From assembly GCF_018687275.1 (NCBI RefSeq), contig NZ_CP061287.1, forward strand, positions 1,798,001-1,862,000: DNA of 64,000 nt. Reading direction: 5' to 3'. Each line of letters begins with the position of its first letter. Within the stretch, counting starts at the first letter, position 1. The stretch comes from Polynucleobacter sp. MWH-Aus1W21 (GTDB lineage Bacteria; Pseudomonadota; Gammaproteobacteria; Burkholderiales; Burkholderiaceae). A program made the position numbers and the translations under genes. Positions 16,975 through 24,496 of this stretch are shown in pieces. A model generated the notes under the pieces. It searched no databases, was not told where the DNA came from, and worked only from the letters and a program-made list of their open reading frames with translations.

Positions 16975-18912
16975 TTACTTCTTGTCATCAACCTCTTTGA
17001 AATCAGCGTCAACAACATCTGCATCTGGAGCAGCACCAGGGGCTGCGCCACCAGGAGCCGCACCAGCAGCAGCGCCACCAGCTTTAGCTTGTTCAGCAGC
17101 CATGACTTTTTCGCCCAACTTCTGACTTGCTTTACCCAATGCTTCTGTTTTTGCTTCAATCGCTTCTTTATCGCTACCTTTAATAGCTTCATCCAAGTCC
17201 TTGAGCGCTGCTTCAATCGCTTCTTTTTCAGAGGCTTCTAAGCTAGCGCCATGCTCTTCCAAAGCCTTCTTGGTTGAGTGAGCCAAAGCATCAGCAGTAT
17301 TGCGGGCAGTAACCAGCTCTAATGCTTTCTTATCTTCAGCAGCATTCGCCTCAGCATCTTTAACCATGCGTTGAATTTCTTCTTCGGTCAGGCCAGAGTT
17401 TGCCTTGATGGTGATCTTATTTTCTTTACCAGTCGTTTTATCTTTTGCAGTTACGTGCAAGATACCGTTGGCATCGATGTCAAAGGTCACTTCAATTTGC
17501 GGCATACCGCGCTGTGCAGGAGCAATGCCTTCAAGATTAAATTCACCAAGCAATTTGTTAGCTGCGGCCATCTCGCGCTCACCTTGGAAGCACTTAATAG
17601 TTACAGCAGGCTGGTTGTCTTCCGCAGTGGAGTAAACCTGTGAATGCTTAGTAGGAATCGTTGTGTTCTTAGGAATCATCTTGGTCATTACGCCGCCAAG
17701 AGTTTCGATACCCAATGACAATGGGGTAACGTCCAGGAGCAATACGTCTTTACGGTCGCCAGATAATACGGAACCTTGAATCGCAGCACCAACAGCAACT
17801 GCCTCATCTGGGTTAACGTCTTTACGTGGTTCTTTACCAAAGATTTCTTTTACTTTGTCTTGAACCGCAGGCATACGTGTTTGACCACCGACCAAAATGA
17901 CGTCGTCGATATCTGCTACGCTTACGCCAGCATCTTTAATAGCAGTTAAGCAAGGACCAGCAGTACGCTTGATCAACTCTTCCACCAAAGACTCCAACTT
18001 GGCACGAGTCAACTTCAAGTTCAAATGCTTAGGACCGCTAGCGTCAGCTGTCACGTATGGCAAATTGATTTCTGTTTGTTGAGCGGATGACAATTCAATT
18101 TTGGCTTTTTCAGCAGCATCTTTTAAGCGTTGCAATGCCAATACGTCTTTACTCAAATCAACGCCTTGTTCTTTCTTGAACTCAGCAATGATCCAGTCAA
18201 TGATGCGTTGGTCAAAGTCTTCACCGCCTAAGAATGTGTCGCCGTTAGTTGAAAGCACTTCAAACTGCTTCTCACCATCAACGTTAGCGATCTCAATGAT
18301 AGAAACGTCGAATGTGCCGCCACCCAAGTCATACACAGCGATCTTGCGATCTACTTTGTCTTGCTTGTCCAGGCCGAATGCCAATGCAGCAGCAGTTGGC
18401 TCGTTGATGATGCGCTTCACATCCAAACCAGCGATACGGCCAGCATCTTTAGTTGCTTGACGTTGGCTGTCATTGAAGTAAGCAGGAACAGTAATAACCG
18501 CCTCTGTAACTTCTTCGCCGAGATAGTCTTCGGCAGTCTTTTTCATCTTGCGCAGAATTTCAGCGGACACTTGTTGTGGCGCCATTTTCTTGTCGCGTGC
18601 TGATACCCAAGCGTCGCCATTGTCTGCTTGAACAATTTCGTACGGCATGAGGCTAATGTCTTTTTGCACTTCAGGATCTGTAAATTTACGACCCATCAAG
18701 CGCTTTACTGCGTAGATAGTGTTTTTAGGATTCGTCACTGACTGACGTTTTGCTGGCGCGCCAACCAATACTTCGCCATCTTCAACGTAAGCGATGATTG
18801 ATGGAGTTGTGCGACCGCCTTCGGCGTTCTCGACAACTTTAGGTGCATTGTTTTCAACGACTGAAACACATGAATTCGTGGTTCCTAAGTCGATACCGAT
18901 AATCTTTCCCAT
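16975..18912 (-). CDS. dnaK: Chaperone protein DnaK (Hsp70)
   Basis: The main Hsp70 chaperone. The N-terminal phosphate-loop signature IGIDLGTTNSCVS, then VYDLGGGTFDVSI and ILVGGQTRMPAVQ, mark the ATPase domain. The linker DVLLLDVTPLSLG leads into the substrate-binding domain. The C-terminus is a Gly/Ala/Pro-rich tail ending in DADFKEVDDKK, close to the conserved EEVD-like end of bacterial DnaK. At 645 residues it is full length. It has its own sigma-32-type promoter downstream of a terminator that separates it from grpE. Confidence 0.99.
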   Translation of the reverse strand: MGKIIGIDLGTTNSCVSVVENNAPKVVENAEGGRTTPSIIAYVEDGEVLVGAPAKRQSVTNPKNTIYAVKRLMGRKFTDPEVQKDISLMPYEIVQADNGDAWVSARDKKMAPQQVSAEILRKMKKTAEDYLGEEVTEAVITVPAYFNDSQRQATKDAGRIAGLDVKRIINEPTAAALAFGLDKQDKVDRKIAVYDLGGGTFDVSIIEIANVDGEKQFEVLSTNGDTFLGGEDFDQRIIDWIIAEFKKEQGVDLSKDVLALQRLKDAAEKAKIELSSAQQTEINLPYVTADASGPKHLNLKLTRAKLESLVEELIKRTAGPCLTAIKDAGVSVADIDDVILVGGQTRMPAVQDKVKEIFGKEPRKDVNPDEAVAVGAAIQGSVLSGDRKDVLLLDVTPLSLGIETLGGVMTKMIPKNTTIPTKHSQVYSTAEDNQPAVTIKCFQGEREMAAANKLLGEFNLEGIAPAQRGMPQIEVTFDIDANGILHVTAKDKTTGKENKITIKANSGLTEEEIQRMVKDAEANAAEDKKALELVTARNTADALAHSTKKALEEHGASLEASEKEAIEAALKDLDEAIKGSDKEAIEAKTEALGKASQKLGEKVMAAEQAKAGGAAAGAAPGGAAPGAAPDADVVDADFKEVDDKK

Positions 18913-18967
18913 AATTGCTCCAAAAAATTAAATTGTTTGTTGTACTAATGAATATTTCGATACCCAA

Positions 18968-18998
18968 TAAATGGGGTCTAAAAAAGGGATTTCAAGGG
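18968..18998 (-). promoter_or_regulatory. Sigma-32 (RpoH) promoter of dnaK
   Basis: Read on the minus strand: CCCTTGAAA, 13 nt, CCCCATTTA. Both boxes match the known sigma-32 consensus exactly. The -10 box ends about 55 nt before the dnaK start. It lies between the grpE terminator and dnaK, so dnaK can be induced independently of grpE. Confidence 0.92.
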
Positions 18999-19008
18999 GT
19001 TAAATAGC

Positions 19009-19032
19009 AAAAAGGCAGAAATCTGCCTTTTT
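19009..19032. terminator. Terminator between grpE and dnaK
   Basis: AAAGGCAG / CTGCCTTT stem with AT-rich flanks that give a U tract in either direction. On the minus strand it would stop grpE transcripts just before the dnaK promoter. Confidence 0.8.
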
Positions 19033-19067
19033 TATGCCTTTTTTGGAGTTTTACCCCGATTTTCTCT

Positions 19068-19616
19068 TTATTTAGGGGCGCTAACCGTCACCAAAGCAGG
19101 CCTAAGGACCCGATCTGCCACGGTATAGCCGCGCTGCAGCACTGAAACCACGGTATTTGGTTCTTGCTCTGATGGCACCGAAGCGATCGCCTGGTGGTGA
19201 TGGGGGTCAAATTTATCCCCAACTGCTGGGTTAATTTCCGTCATGCGGCCCTTCTCAAATGCAGAGAGCAATTGCTTGAGAGTAATCTCTAAGCCCTCTT
19301 TAAATGCCTTGGCATCCACTGCATCAGTACTCAATGCAGCATAAAGACTATCTGTCACAGGCACCAAATGCTCAGCAAAACTTTCAATCGCAAATTTATG
19401 CGCCTTAGCAATGTCTTCAACAGCACGGCGGCGAATGTTTTCACCCTCAGCTTTTGCGCGCAAGAAATTATCTTGTAATTCGCCAATCTTTTGATTGAGC
19501 TCAGCAATTTCTTGTTCTGGCGTTTTTACAGCCGGCGTTTCTGCTGCAGCTTCAGTGGCCGGATCGGCCGCAAGATTCTCTTGCTCTGGGGATGGGTTTT
19601 GATTTTCTTGTGTCAT
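19068..19616 (-). CDS. grpE: Nucleotide exchange factor GrpE
   Basis: Releases ADP from DnaK. The acidic, disordered N-terminus (SPEQENLAADPATEAAAETP) is followed by a long coiled coil (EQEIAELNQKIGELQDNFLRAKAEGENIRRR). The C-terminal beta domain includes DPHHHQAIASVPSEQEPNTV. Its 182 residues match the family. It lies after hemH with its own sigma-32-like promoter overlapping the hemH stop codon. Confidence 0.96.
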   Translation of the reverse strand: MTQENQNPSPEQENLAADPATEAAAETPAVKTPEQEIAELNQKIGELQDNFLRAKAEGENIRRRAVEDIAKAHKFAIESFAEHLVPVTDSLYAALSTDAVDAKAFKEGLEITLKQLLSAFEKGRMTEINPAVGDKFDPHHHQAIASVPSEQEPNTVVSVLQRGYTVADRVLRPALVTVSAPK

Positions 19617-19658
19617 AGACGCTATTTTACTTTTCTCTAAAGATGGCTATTACTTTGT

Positions 19659-19687
19659 AATGTGGGGTCAATTAGTTCAATTTCAAG
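19659..19687 (-). promoter_or_regulatory. Sigma-32-like promoter of grpE
   Basis: Read on the minus strand: CTTGAAA (19681-19687), 13 nt, CCCCACATT (19659-19667). The -35 box lies on the hemH stop codon. The match is weaker in the -10 than for dnaK, but the spacing is the same. Confidence 0.75.
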
Positions 19688-20777
19688 ACTTTGCTCTTTC
19701 AGCCATTTCAGCCCTTTCAGCGCGCTTAGCTAATTCAGCCTCAGACTCCGTCCCCAAAGACCAGCCCTGTAAATGATGATGAGCTATATCGCTCAAAGCC
19801 TCAATCCACTTAGGGTTGCTGTTAAGGCATGGAATATAACGATAGTCTTTGCCACCATGCTCCAAGAAGATTTCGCGGGCTTCCATGGCAATTTCTTCCA
19901 GCGTTTCTAAGCAGTCAGCCGGAAATCCTGGGCAAAAAATATCAATCCGCTGACAACCTTCTTTAGCCAGCTTTTCAATCGTTGGGGCTGTATATGGCTT
20001 TAACCACTCGGCTTTACCAAAGCGTGACTGGAAAGTAACAAGGTATTGGCCCGGCTCTAAACCAAGAGACTCACCAAGCAAGCGTCCTGTTTTTAAACAC
20101 TCGCAGTGGTAGGGGTCACCTTTCATCAAATTGCGTTTCGGCAACCCATGAAATGACATCACAAAGCGGTCACCCTTAGCAAAGTCTGGTCGCCCATCTT
20201 TATCCCAGGCACTTAAAACTTGATCGCGAAGGGCACCAATATAAGCAGGGTTATCGTGATAGTGCTTCACCAAACGTAATTCAGGTTGATCACGCCAAGT
20301 ACTTAAAACACGAAAAACTTCATCAAAGCTGGATGCTGTAGTGGTGGCAGAGTACTGAGGATACAAAGGCAGTACCAATAAGCGCTCCATGCCTTGAGCC
20401 TTCAGGCCCTCAAGGGCAGACTGGGTGGAGGGTTGCCCATAACGCATCGCCAAATCCACCAACACTGTATGGCCCTCATTCGCAAATTTGTCACCGAGCT
20501 CTTTCGCCTGAAGACGTGAGTAGTGCATTAAAGGGGAGCCTAATTTTGGCAGCCAGATAGAAGCATATTTTTTTGCAGAGGCACTGCTGCGAATTGGCAA
20601 AATGATGCCATTCAAAATGCACCACCAAATAATGCGTGGAATTTCTACCACTCGAGGATCAGAAAGAAATTCTTTCAAATAAGCGCGCACTGCTTTTGAT
20701 GTTGGAGCTGAGGGCGTACCTAAGTTCAGCACTAAGACTGCAGTTTTGGATGCACGTAGATGCGGGTTCGGATTCAA
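19683..20777 (-). CDS. hemH: Ferrochelatase
   Basis: Inserts Fe(II) into protoporphyrin IX, the last step of haem synthesis. Family segments seen are VLVLNLGTPSAP near the N-terminus, LPLYPQYSATTTAS, SFHGLPKRNLMKGDPYHCEC with the active-site histidine, and FCPGFPADCLETLEEI with the conserved glutamates. At 364 residues it is complete. The last residues (AERAEMAERA) are a low-complexity charged tail encoded by tandem 9-bp repeats. hemH between hrcA and grpE is a Burkholderiales-type arrangement. Confidence 0.96.
   Translation of the reverse strand: MNPNPHLRASKTAVLVLNLGTPSAPTSKAVRAYLKEFLSDPRVVEIPRIIWWCILNGIILPIRSSASAKKYASIWLPKLGSPLMHYSRLQAKELGDKFANEGHTVLVDLAMRYGQPSTQSALEGLKAQGMERLLVLPLYPQYSATTTASSFDEVFRVLSTWRDQPELRLVKHYHDNPAYIGALRDQVLSAWDKDGRPDFAKGDRFVMSFHGLPKRNLMKGDPYHCECLKTGRLLGESLGLEPGQYLVTFQSRFGKAEWLKPYTAPTIEKLAKEGCQRIDIFCPGFPADCLETLEEIAMEAREIFLEHGGKDYRYIPCLNSNPKWIEALSDIAHHHLQGWSLGTESEAELAKRAERAEMAERAKS
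19695..19721 (-). repeat. Tandem 9-bp repeat at the 3' end of hemH
   Basis: Three consecutive units of the form GCTGAAANN (minus strand) encode Ala-Glu-Arg/Met. The units differ only in the last two bases, which suggests replication slippage near the stop codon without loss of frame. Confidence 0.75.
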
Positions 20778-20818
20778 GATATGATGTCTCTAGTTGTTAA
20801 ATGTGTATAGATTAGTAA

Positions 20819-21829
20819 TTAAGAGCTCAGCGCGCCGGACAATAATTTTGAAGTGATATCGACAATTGGGATCACTCGGTCATAAGCCATGCGAGTTGGC
20901 CCAATGACGCCAAGCGTACCCACTATTTGCCCATCAACGCTATATGGGGCGCTGATCACGGCGAGATCTTCATAGGGCAATAAATCACTCTCACCACCAA
21001 TGAAGATCTGAATGCCATCAGCATGGCTCGATATATCAAGCAATTGCATTAGCACTGATTTTTGCTCCAACATATCAAACATTTTGCGCAACTTATCTAA
21101 GTTAGAACTCAAATCGCCAACATTCAGCAAGCGACGTTCACCAGATAAAACCATGTCGCCACGGCCCATGTCGTAATCAGCAACGCCGCTTTGCAAAGCC
21201 AAAGCCATCAACCCAGAAATATCTGTACGTAAATTGTCTAAGTCAGATTTCAGATGTAGGCGCACTTGATCAAAACTTTTACCAGCAAAATGGGTGTTAA
21301 TAAAGTTGCCTGCCTCAATGAGTTGACTTGGCGTGTAATCTTGAGTCGTCGGTAATATGCGGTTTTGCACATCTCCTTCTGGGGTCACCATAATTAATAA
21401 GATCTTGCCTTCGCCTAAGCGCAAAAACTCAATGTGCTTAAAAACCTGGGCACGCTTCGGTGTCATCACCACCCCAGCGAAATGAGTCAAGTTCGACAAA
21501 ATCTGTGCAGCAGAGGTCAAAACGCGTTGCGGGGAGTCCGGCAAAAGGCCTTTTTCCACTTCTCGGGCTGCCACCTCCTCCAAGGGGCGCACTGTCACCA
21601 TGGTGTCAACGAACAAGCGATAGCCTCGTGGCGTAGGGATGCGGCCAGCAGAGGTATGGGGACTAGTCACTAAACCCATATCCTCGAGGTCCGCCATGAC
21701 ATTGCGGATGGTGGCTGCCGAAAGGTCTAAACCCGAGTATCTAGACAGAGTGCGGGAGCCAATCGGCTGACCCTCCTCGATATAGCGCTCGATGAGGGTT
21801 TTAAGTAGGGCGCGGGAACGTTCATCCAT
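20819..21829 (-). CDS. hrcA: Heat-inducible transcription repressor HrcA
   Basis: Repressor that binds CIRCE operators and depends on GroEL for folding. The N-terminal winged helix (MDERSRALLKTLIERYIEEGQPIGSRTLSR, then LSAATIRNVMADLEDMGLV and SAGRIPTPRGYR) is intact. The C-terminal half has the GAF-like fold ending in the conserved TLGVIGPTRMAYDRVIPIV. At 336 residues it is normal. The only CIRCE found in the window is before groES. No CIRCE lies before hrcA itself. It is divergent from nadK with 37 nt between. Confidence 0.97.
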   Translation of the reverse strand: MDERSRALLKTLIERYIEEGQPIGSRTLSRYSGLDLSAATIRNVMADLEDMGLVTSPHTSAGRIPTPRGYRLFVDTMVTVRPLEEVAAREVEKGLLPDSPQRVLTSAAQILSNLTHFAGVVMTPKRAQVFKHIEFLRLGEGKILLIMVTPEGDVQNRILPTTQDYTPSQLIEAGNFINTHFAGKSFDQVRLHLKSDLDNLRTDISGLMALALQSGVADYDMGRGDMVLSGERRLLNVGDLSSNLDKLRKMFDMLEQKSVLMQLLDISSHADGIQIFIGGESDLLPYEDLAVISAPYSVDGQIVGTLGVIGPTRMAYDRVIPIVDITSKLLSGALSS

Positions 21830-21866
21830 GGTGGAAGGGATTTTATGCCTATGGTTTAATCGTTAT

Positions 21867-22772
21867 ATGTTAAGCCCATCCCCAAATTCCACCAAGAAGG
21901 CATTTAGCCGGGTTGCGCTTGTCGGCAAATTCCATGCTGACGGCATTGATGAGCACCTGAAAGACCTAGCTAAGTTGGTCAAGAGCCTAGGTTGCGAGGT
22001 GTTTTTAGAGGCGGCTACAGCCCAACATTTGGGTTTAAAAGAATTTCCCACCAAAACCGCAGAAGCCTTTGCTGGAGCAATTGATTTGGTCGTAGTTCTT
22101 GGAGGTGATGGCACGATGCTAGGAATTGGTCGTCAGCTCGCGGGAAGCAATGTGCCGCTAGTTGGTATCAATATGGGGCGTCTGGGCTATATGACCGATA
22201 TTCCTATTCAGTCGGTACAGGATACCCTTCCAAAAATTATTGCTGGTGAATACGAAGCGGATACTCGTACATTGCTTGATGCCGTTGTTTTGCGCAACGG
22301 TAAAGAAATTAATCGCGCATTAGCGCTAAACGATGTGGTCGTAAATCGTTCTGGAATTTCTGGGATGGTCGAGTTAGCGGTTCACGTAAATGGTTCATTC
22401 ATGTACAACCAACGATCCGATGGTTTGATCGTATCAACCCCAACTGGCTCAACAGCTTATGCGCTCTCAGCCGGCGGACCCATTTTGCATCCACGTGTTG
22501 CCGGCATCTTACTGGCACCAATTGCGCCTCACTCACTTTCGAATCGTCCAATCGTGTTACCAGAAGATTCTGTCACCATTATTGAAGTAGTTGATGGACG
22601 CGAAGTCATTGTCAACTTCGATATGCAATCACAAACTGATTTGCAAACAGGTGACAAGATTGAGGTTCGTCAGTCTGACAAAACAATTACCCTGCTGCAC
22701 CCGCGCAGTCATAGCGACTACAAAACTTTGCGCGAGAAGCTGCACTGGAATGAGTACCCATCGACATTCTGA
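21867..22772 (+). CDS. nadK: NAD kinase
   Basis: Phosphorylates NAD to NADP. Motif GGDGTMLGIGR, the NDVVVNR segment and the STPTGSTAYALSAGGPI loop are diagnostic. The frame runs upstream to 21792 into hrcA, but the ATG at 21867 gives the right N-terminus (MLSPSPNSTKKAFSRVALVGK) and 301 residues. recN follows after 26 nt, as in many betaproteobacteria. Confidence 0.96.
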   Translation: MLSPSPNSTKKAFSRVALVGKFHADGIDEHLKDLAKLVKSLGCEVFLEAATAQHLGLKEFPTKTAEAFAGAIDLVVVLGGDGTMLGIGRQLAGSNVPLVGINMGRLGYMTDIPIQSVQDTLPKIIAGEYEADTRTLLDAVVLRNGKEINRALALNDVVVNRSGISGMVELAVHVNGSFMYNQRSDGLIVSTPTGSTAYALSAGGPILHPRVAGILLAPIAPHSLSNRPIVLPEDSVTIIEVVDGREVIVNFDMQSQTDLQTGDKIEVRQSDKTITLLHPRSHSDYKTLREKLHWNEYPSTF

Positions 22773-22798
22773 TGTCGAGTTTTTTGCTACGCTAATAC

Positions 22799-24469
22799 AT
22801 GCTTCAAACCATCTCACTTCGTGACTTTGTCATTGTTGACCAATTAGAGTTAGATCTCACTAGCGGGTTTACCGTACTGACAGGTGAGACTGGCGCTGGT
22901 AAATCCATCCTCCTAGATGCCCTTAGCCTAGCTTTGGGGGAACGCGCTGATAGCAGTCAAATTCGTGAAGGCCGTAACCGAGCAGAAATCTCCGCCCTCT
23001 TTCGCATTGAGTCAGATCAGTCTAAAGATTTAAGTAAATGGCTTGATGAGCAAGGATTTCCTCTGGAGGATGACGGCCAAAGCTTGGTACTCAAAAGAAC
23101 GGTGGAGGCCAATGGTCGCAGCCGTGCGTTTATTAATGGCAGCGTTGCCACCTTAACGCAATTACGTGAAGCAGGCAATCAATTAGTAGATATTCATGGT
23201 CAACATGCGCACCAACTATTGCTAAAGGGAGGTGCTCAACGAGAACTCCTTGATAGTCATGCTGGATTACTGCCGCTAACCAGTGAAGTAGCAACAACAT
23301 TCAAAACACTTGCAGATTCACGTCGTCGCCTTGAACAAGCAGAAAACGCTGGTCAAGATGTGGAGCGTGAACGCGAGCGCCTTCAGTGGCAATTGGATGA
23401 ACTCACCGAGCTTTCTCCACAAGAAGGGGAATGGGCAACCATTCAAAGTGAACATGCTCGTTTAGCCAATGGCGCAAAGCTGATTGGCGGCTGCCAAGAG
23501 GCGATCGACATTTTGAGTGACGCAGACAATTCACTGGAATCCACTCTATCTAAAGTATGTGGAAACATCAGTGCACTCGCTGAGCATGACCCTAGCCTTA
23601 GCGACATCAGCCAATCATTAGATTCGGCCAGCATTCAGCTGGATGAAGCGATTCATGGACTCAATCGCTACTTACAAAAAATAGATTTAGACCCAGCTCG
23701 TCTTGCGCAAGTTGAAGAACGCATGCAAGCATTGCATAGTACTGCTCGTAAATACCGCACTGAAACTGATGATCTGCCAAAGCTTCTGCTCGAGACAGCA
23801 GAGCGACTGGATGCATTAACAGCCTCACAAAATATTGAAGCGCTTCGCGAGCAGGTTAAGCAAGAAGAGACGACCTACTTAAAACTCGCAAAACAACTCA
23901 CACAAAAACGTAGCAAGGCTGCAAAAGAGCTGGGTGATCTTGTGACTAGCGCAATGCAAGATTTATCTATGGCGGGCGGTCGCCTGGAGATTGCTCTGAT
24001 GCCACTAAACGAAGGTGGATCGCACGGCTTGGAGCAAATTGAATTCTTAGTGGCTGGTCACGCAGGCAGCACGCCTCGCTCGCTGGCAAAAGTGGCTTCT
24101 GGTGGTGAATTAGCGCGCATCAGCTTAGCTATCAGCGTCATTACCAGTAAAGCCTCATTCACGCCGACTCTCATATTTGACGAGGTCGATGCCGGTATTG
24201 GTGGAGCAGTTGCTGAAACCGTCGGCAAGCTATTGCATCAATTAGGTCAGTCCCATCAGATCTTATGCGTAACCCATTTACCTCAGGTAGCTGCTCAAGG
24301 CAATCATCACTTCAAAATTAGCAAATCGCAAAGTGGTGAGAAGACTGTTTCGCAAGTGCAAGTCCTTGGCAGAGCGGAGCGAGTCGAAGAAGTGGCCAGA
24401 ATGCTTGGCGGTGCCACCATTACTGATACCACTCGTCGTCATGCTCGTGAGTTATTAGAGCAAAACTAA
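22799..24469 (+). CDS. recN: DNA repair protein RecN
   Basis: SMC-like ATPase acting in double-strand-break repair. Walker A GETGAGKS is at residues 29-36. A long coiled-coil middle (for example RRRLEQAENAGQDVERERERL) precedes the ABC signature VASGGELARISLAI and Walker B LIFDEVDAGIGG. At 556 residues it has the family length. I saw no LexA-type box in the 26-nt gap to nadK, so it probably depends on the nadK transcript or a promoter inside nadK. Confidence 0.97.
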   Translation: MLQTISLRDFVIVDQLELDLTSGFTVLTGETGAGKSILLDALSLALGERADSSQIREGRNRAEISALFRIESDQSKDLSKWLDEQGFPLEDDGQSLVLKRTVEANGRSRAFINGSVATLTQLREAGNQLVDIHGQHAHQLLLKGGAQRELLDSHAGLLPLTSEVATTFKTLADSRRRLEQAENAGQDVERERERLQWQLDELTELSPQEGEWATIQSEHARLANGAKLIGGCQEAIDILSDADNSLESTLSKVCGNISALAEHDPSLSDISQSLDSASIQLDEAIHGLNRYLQKIDLDPARLAQVEERMQALHSTARKYRTETDDLPKLLLETAERLDALTASQNIEALREQVKQEETTYLKLAKQLTQKRSKAAKELGDLVTSAMQDLSMAGGRLEIALMPLNEGGSHGLEQIEFLVAGHAGSTPRSLAKVASGGELARISLAISVITSKASFTPTLIFDEVDAGIGGAVAETVGKLLHQLGQSHQILCVTHLPQVAAQGNHHFKISKSQSGEKTVSQVQVLGRAERVEEVARMLGGATITDTTRRHARELLEQN

Positions 24470-24496
24470 AGCAGCTGGATCAATCAATAATGTTCT

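Noticed and set aside
17371..18460. Several open frames opposite dnaK
   Set aside because: They coincide with third-position bias of dnaK, have no ribosome binding sites and no recognisable content.
22773..22798. Possible LexA operator before recN
   Set aside because: No CTGT-N8-ACAG-like palindrome is present in the gap or the immediately adjacent bases.
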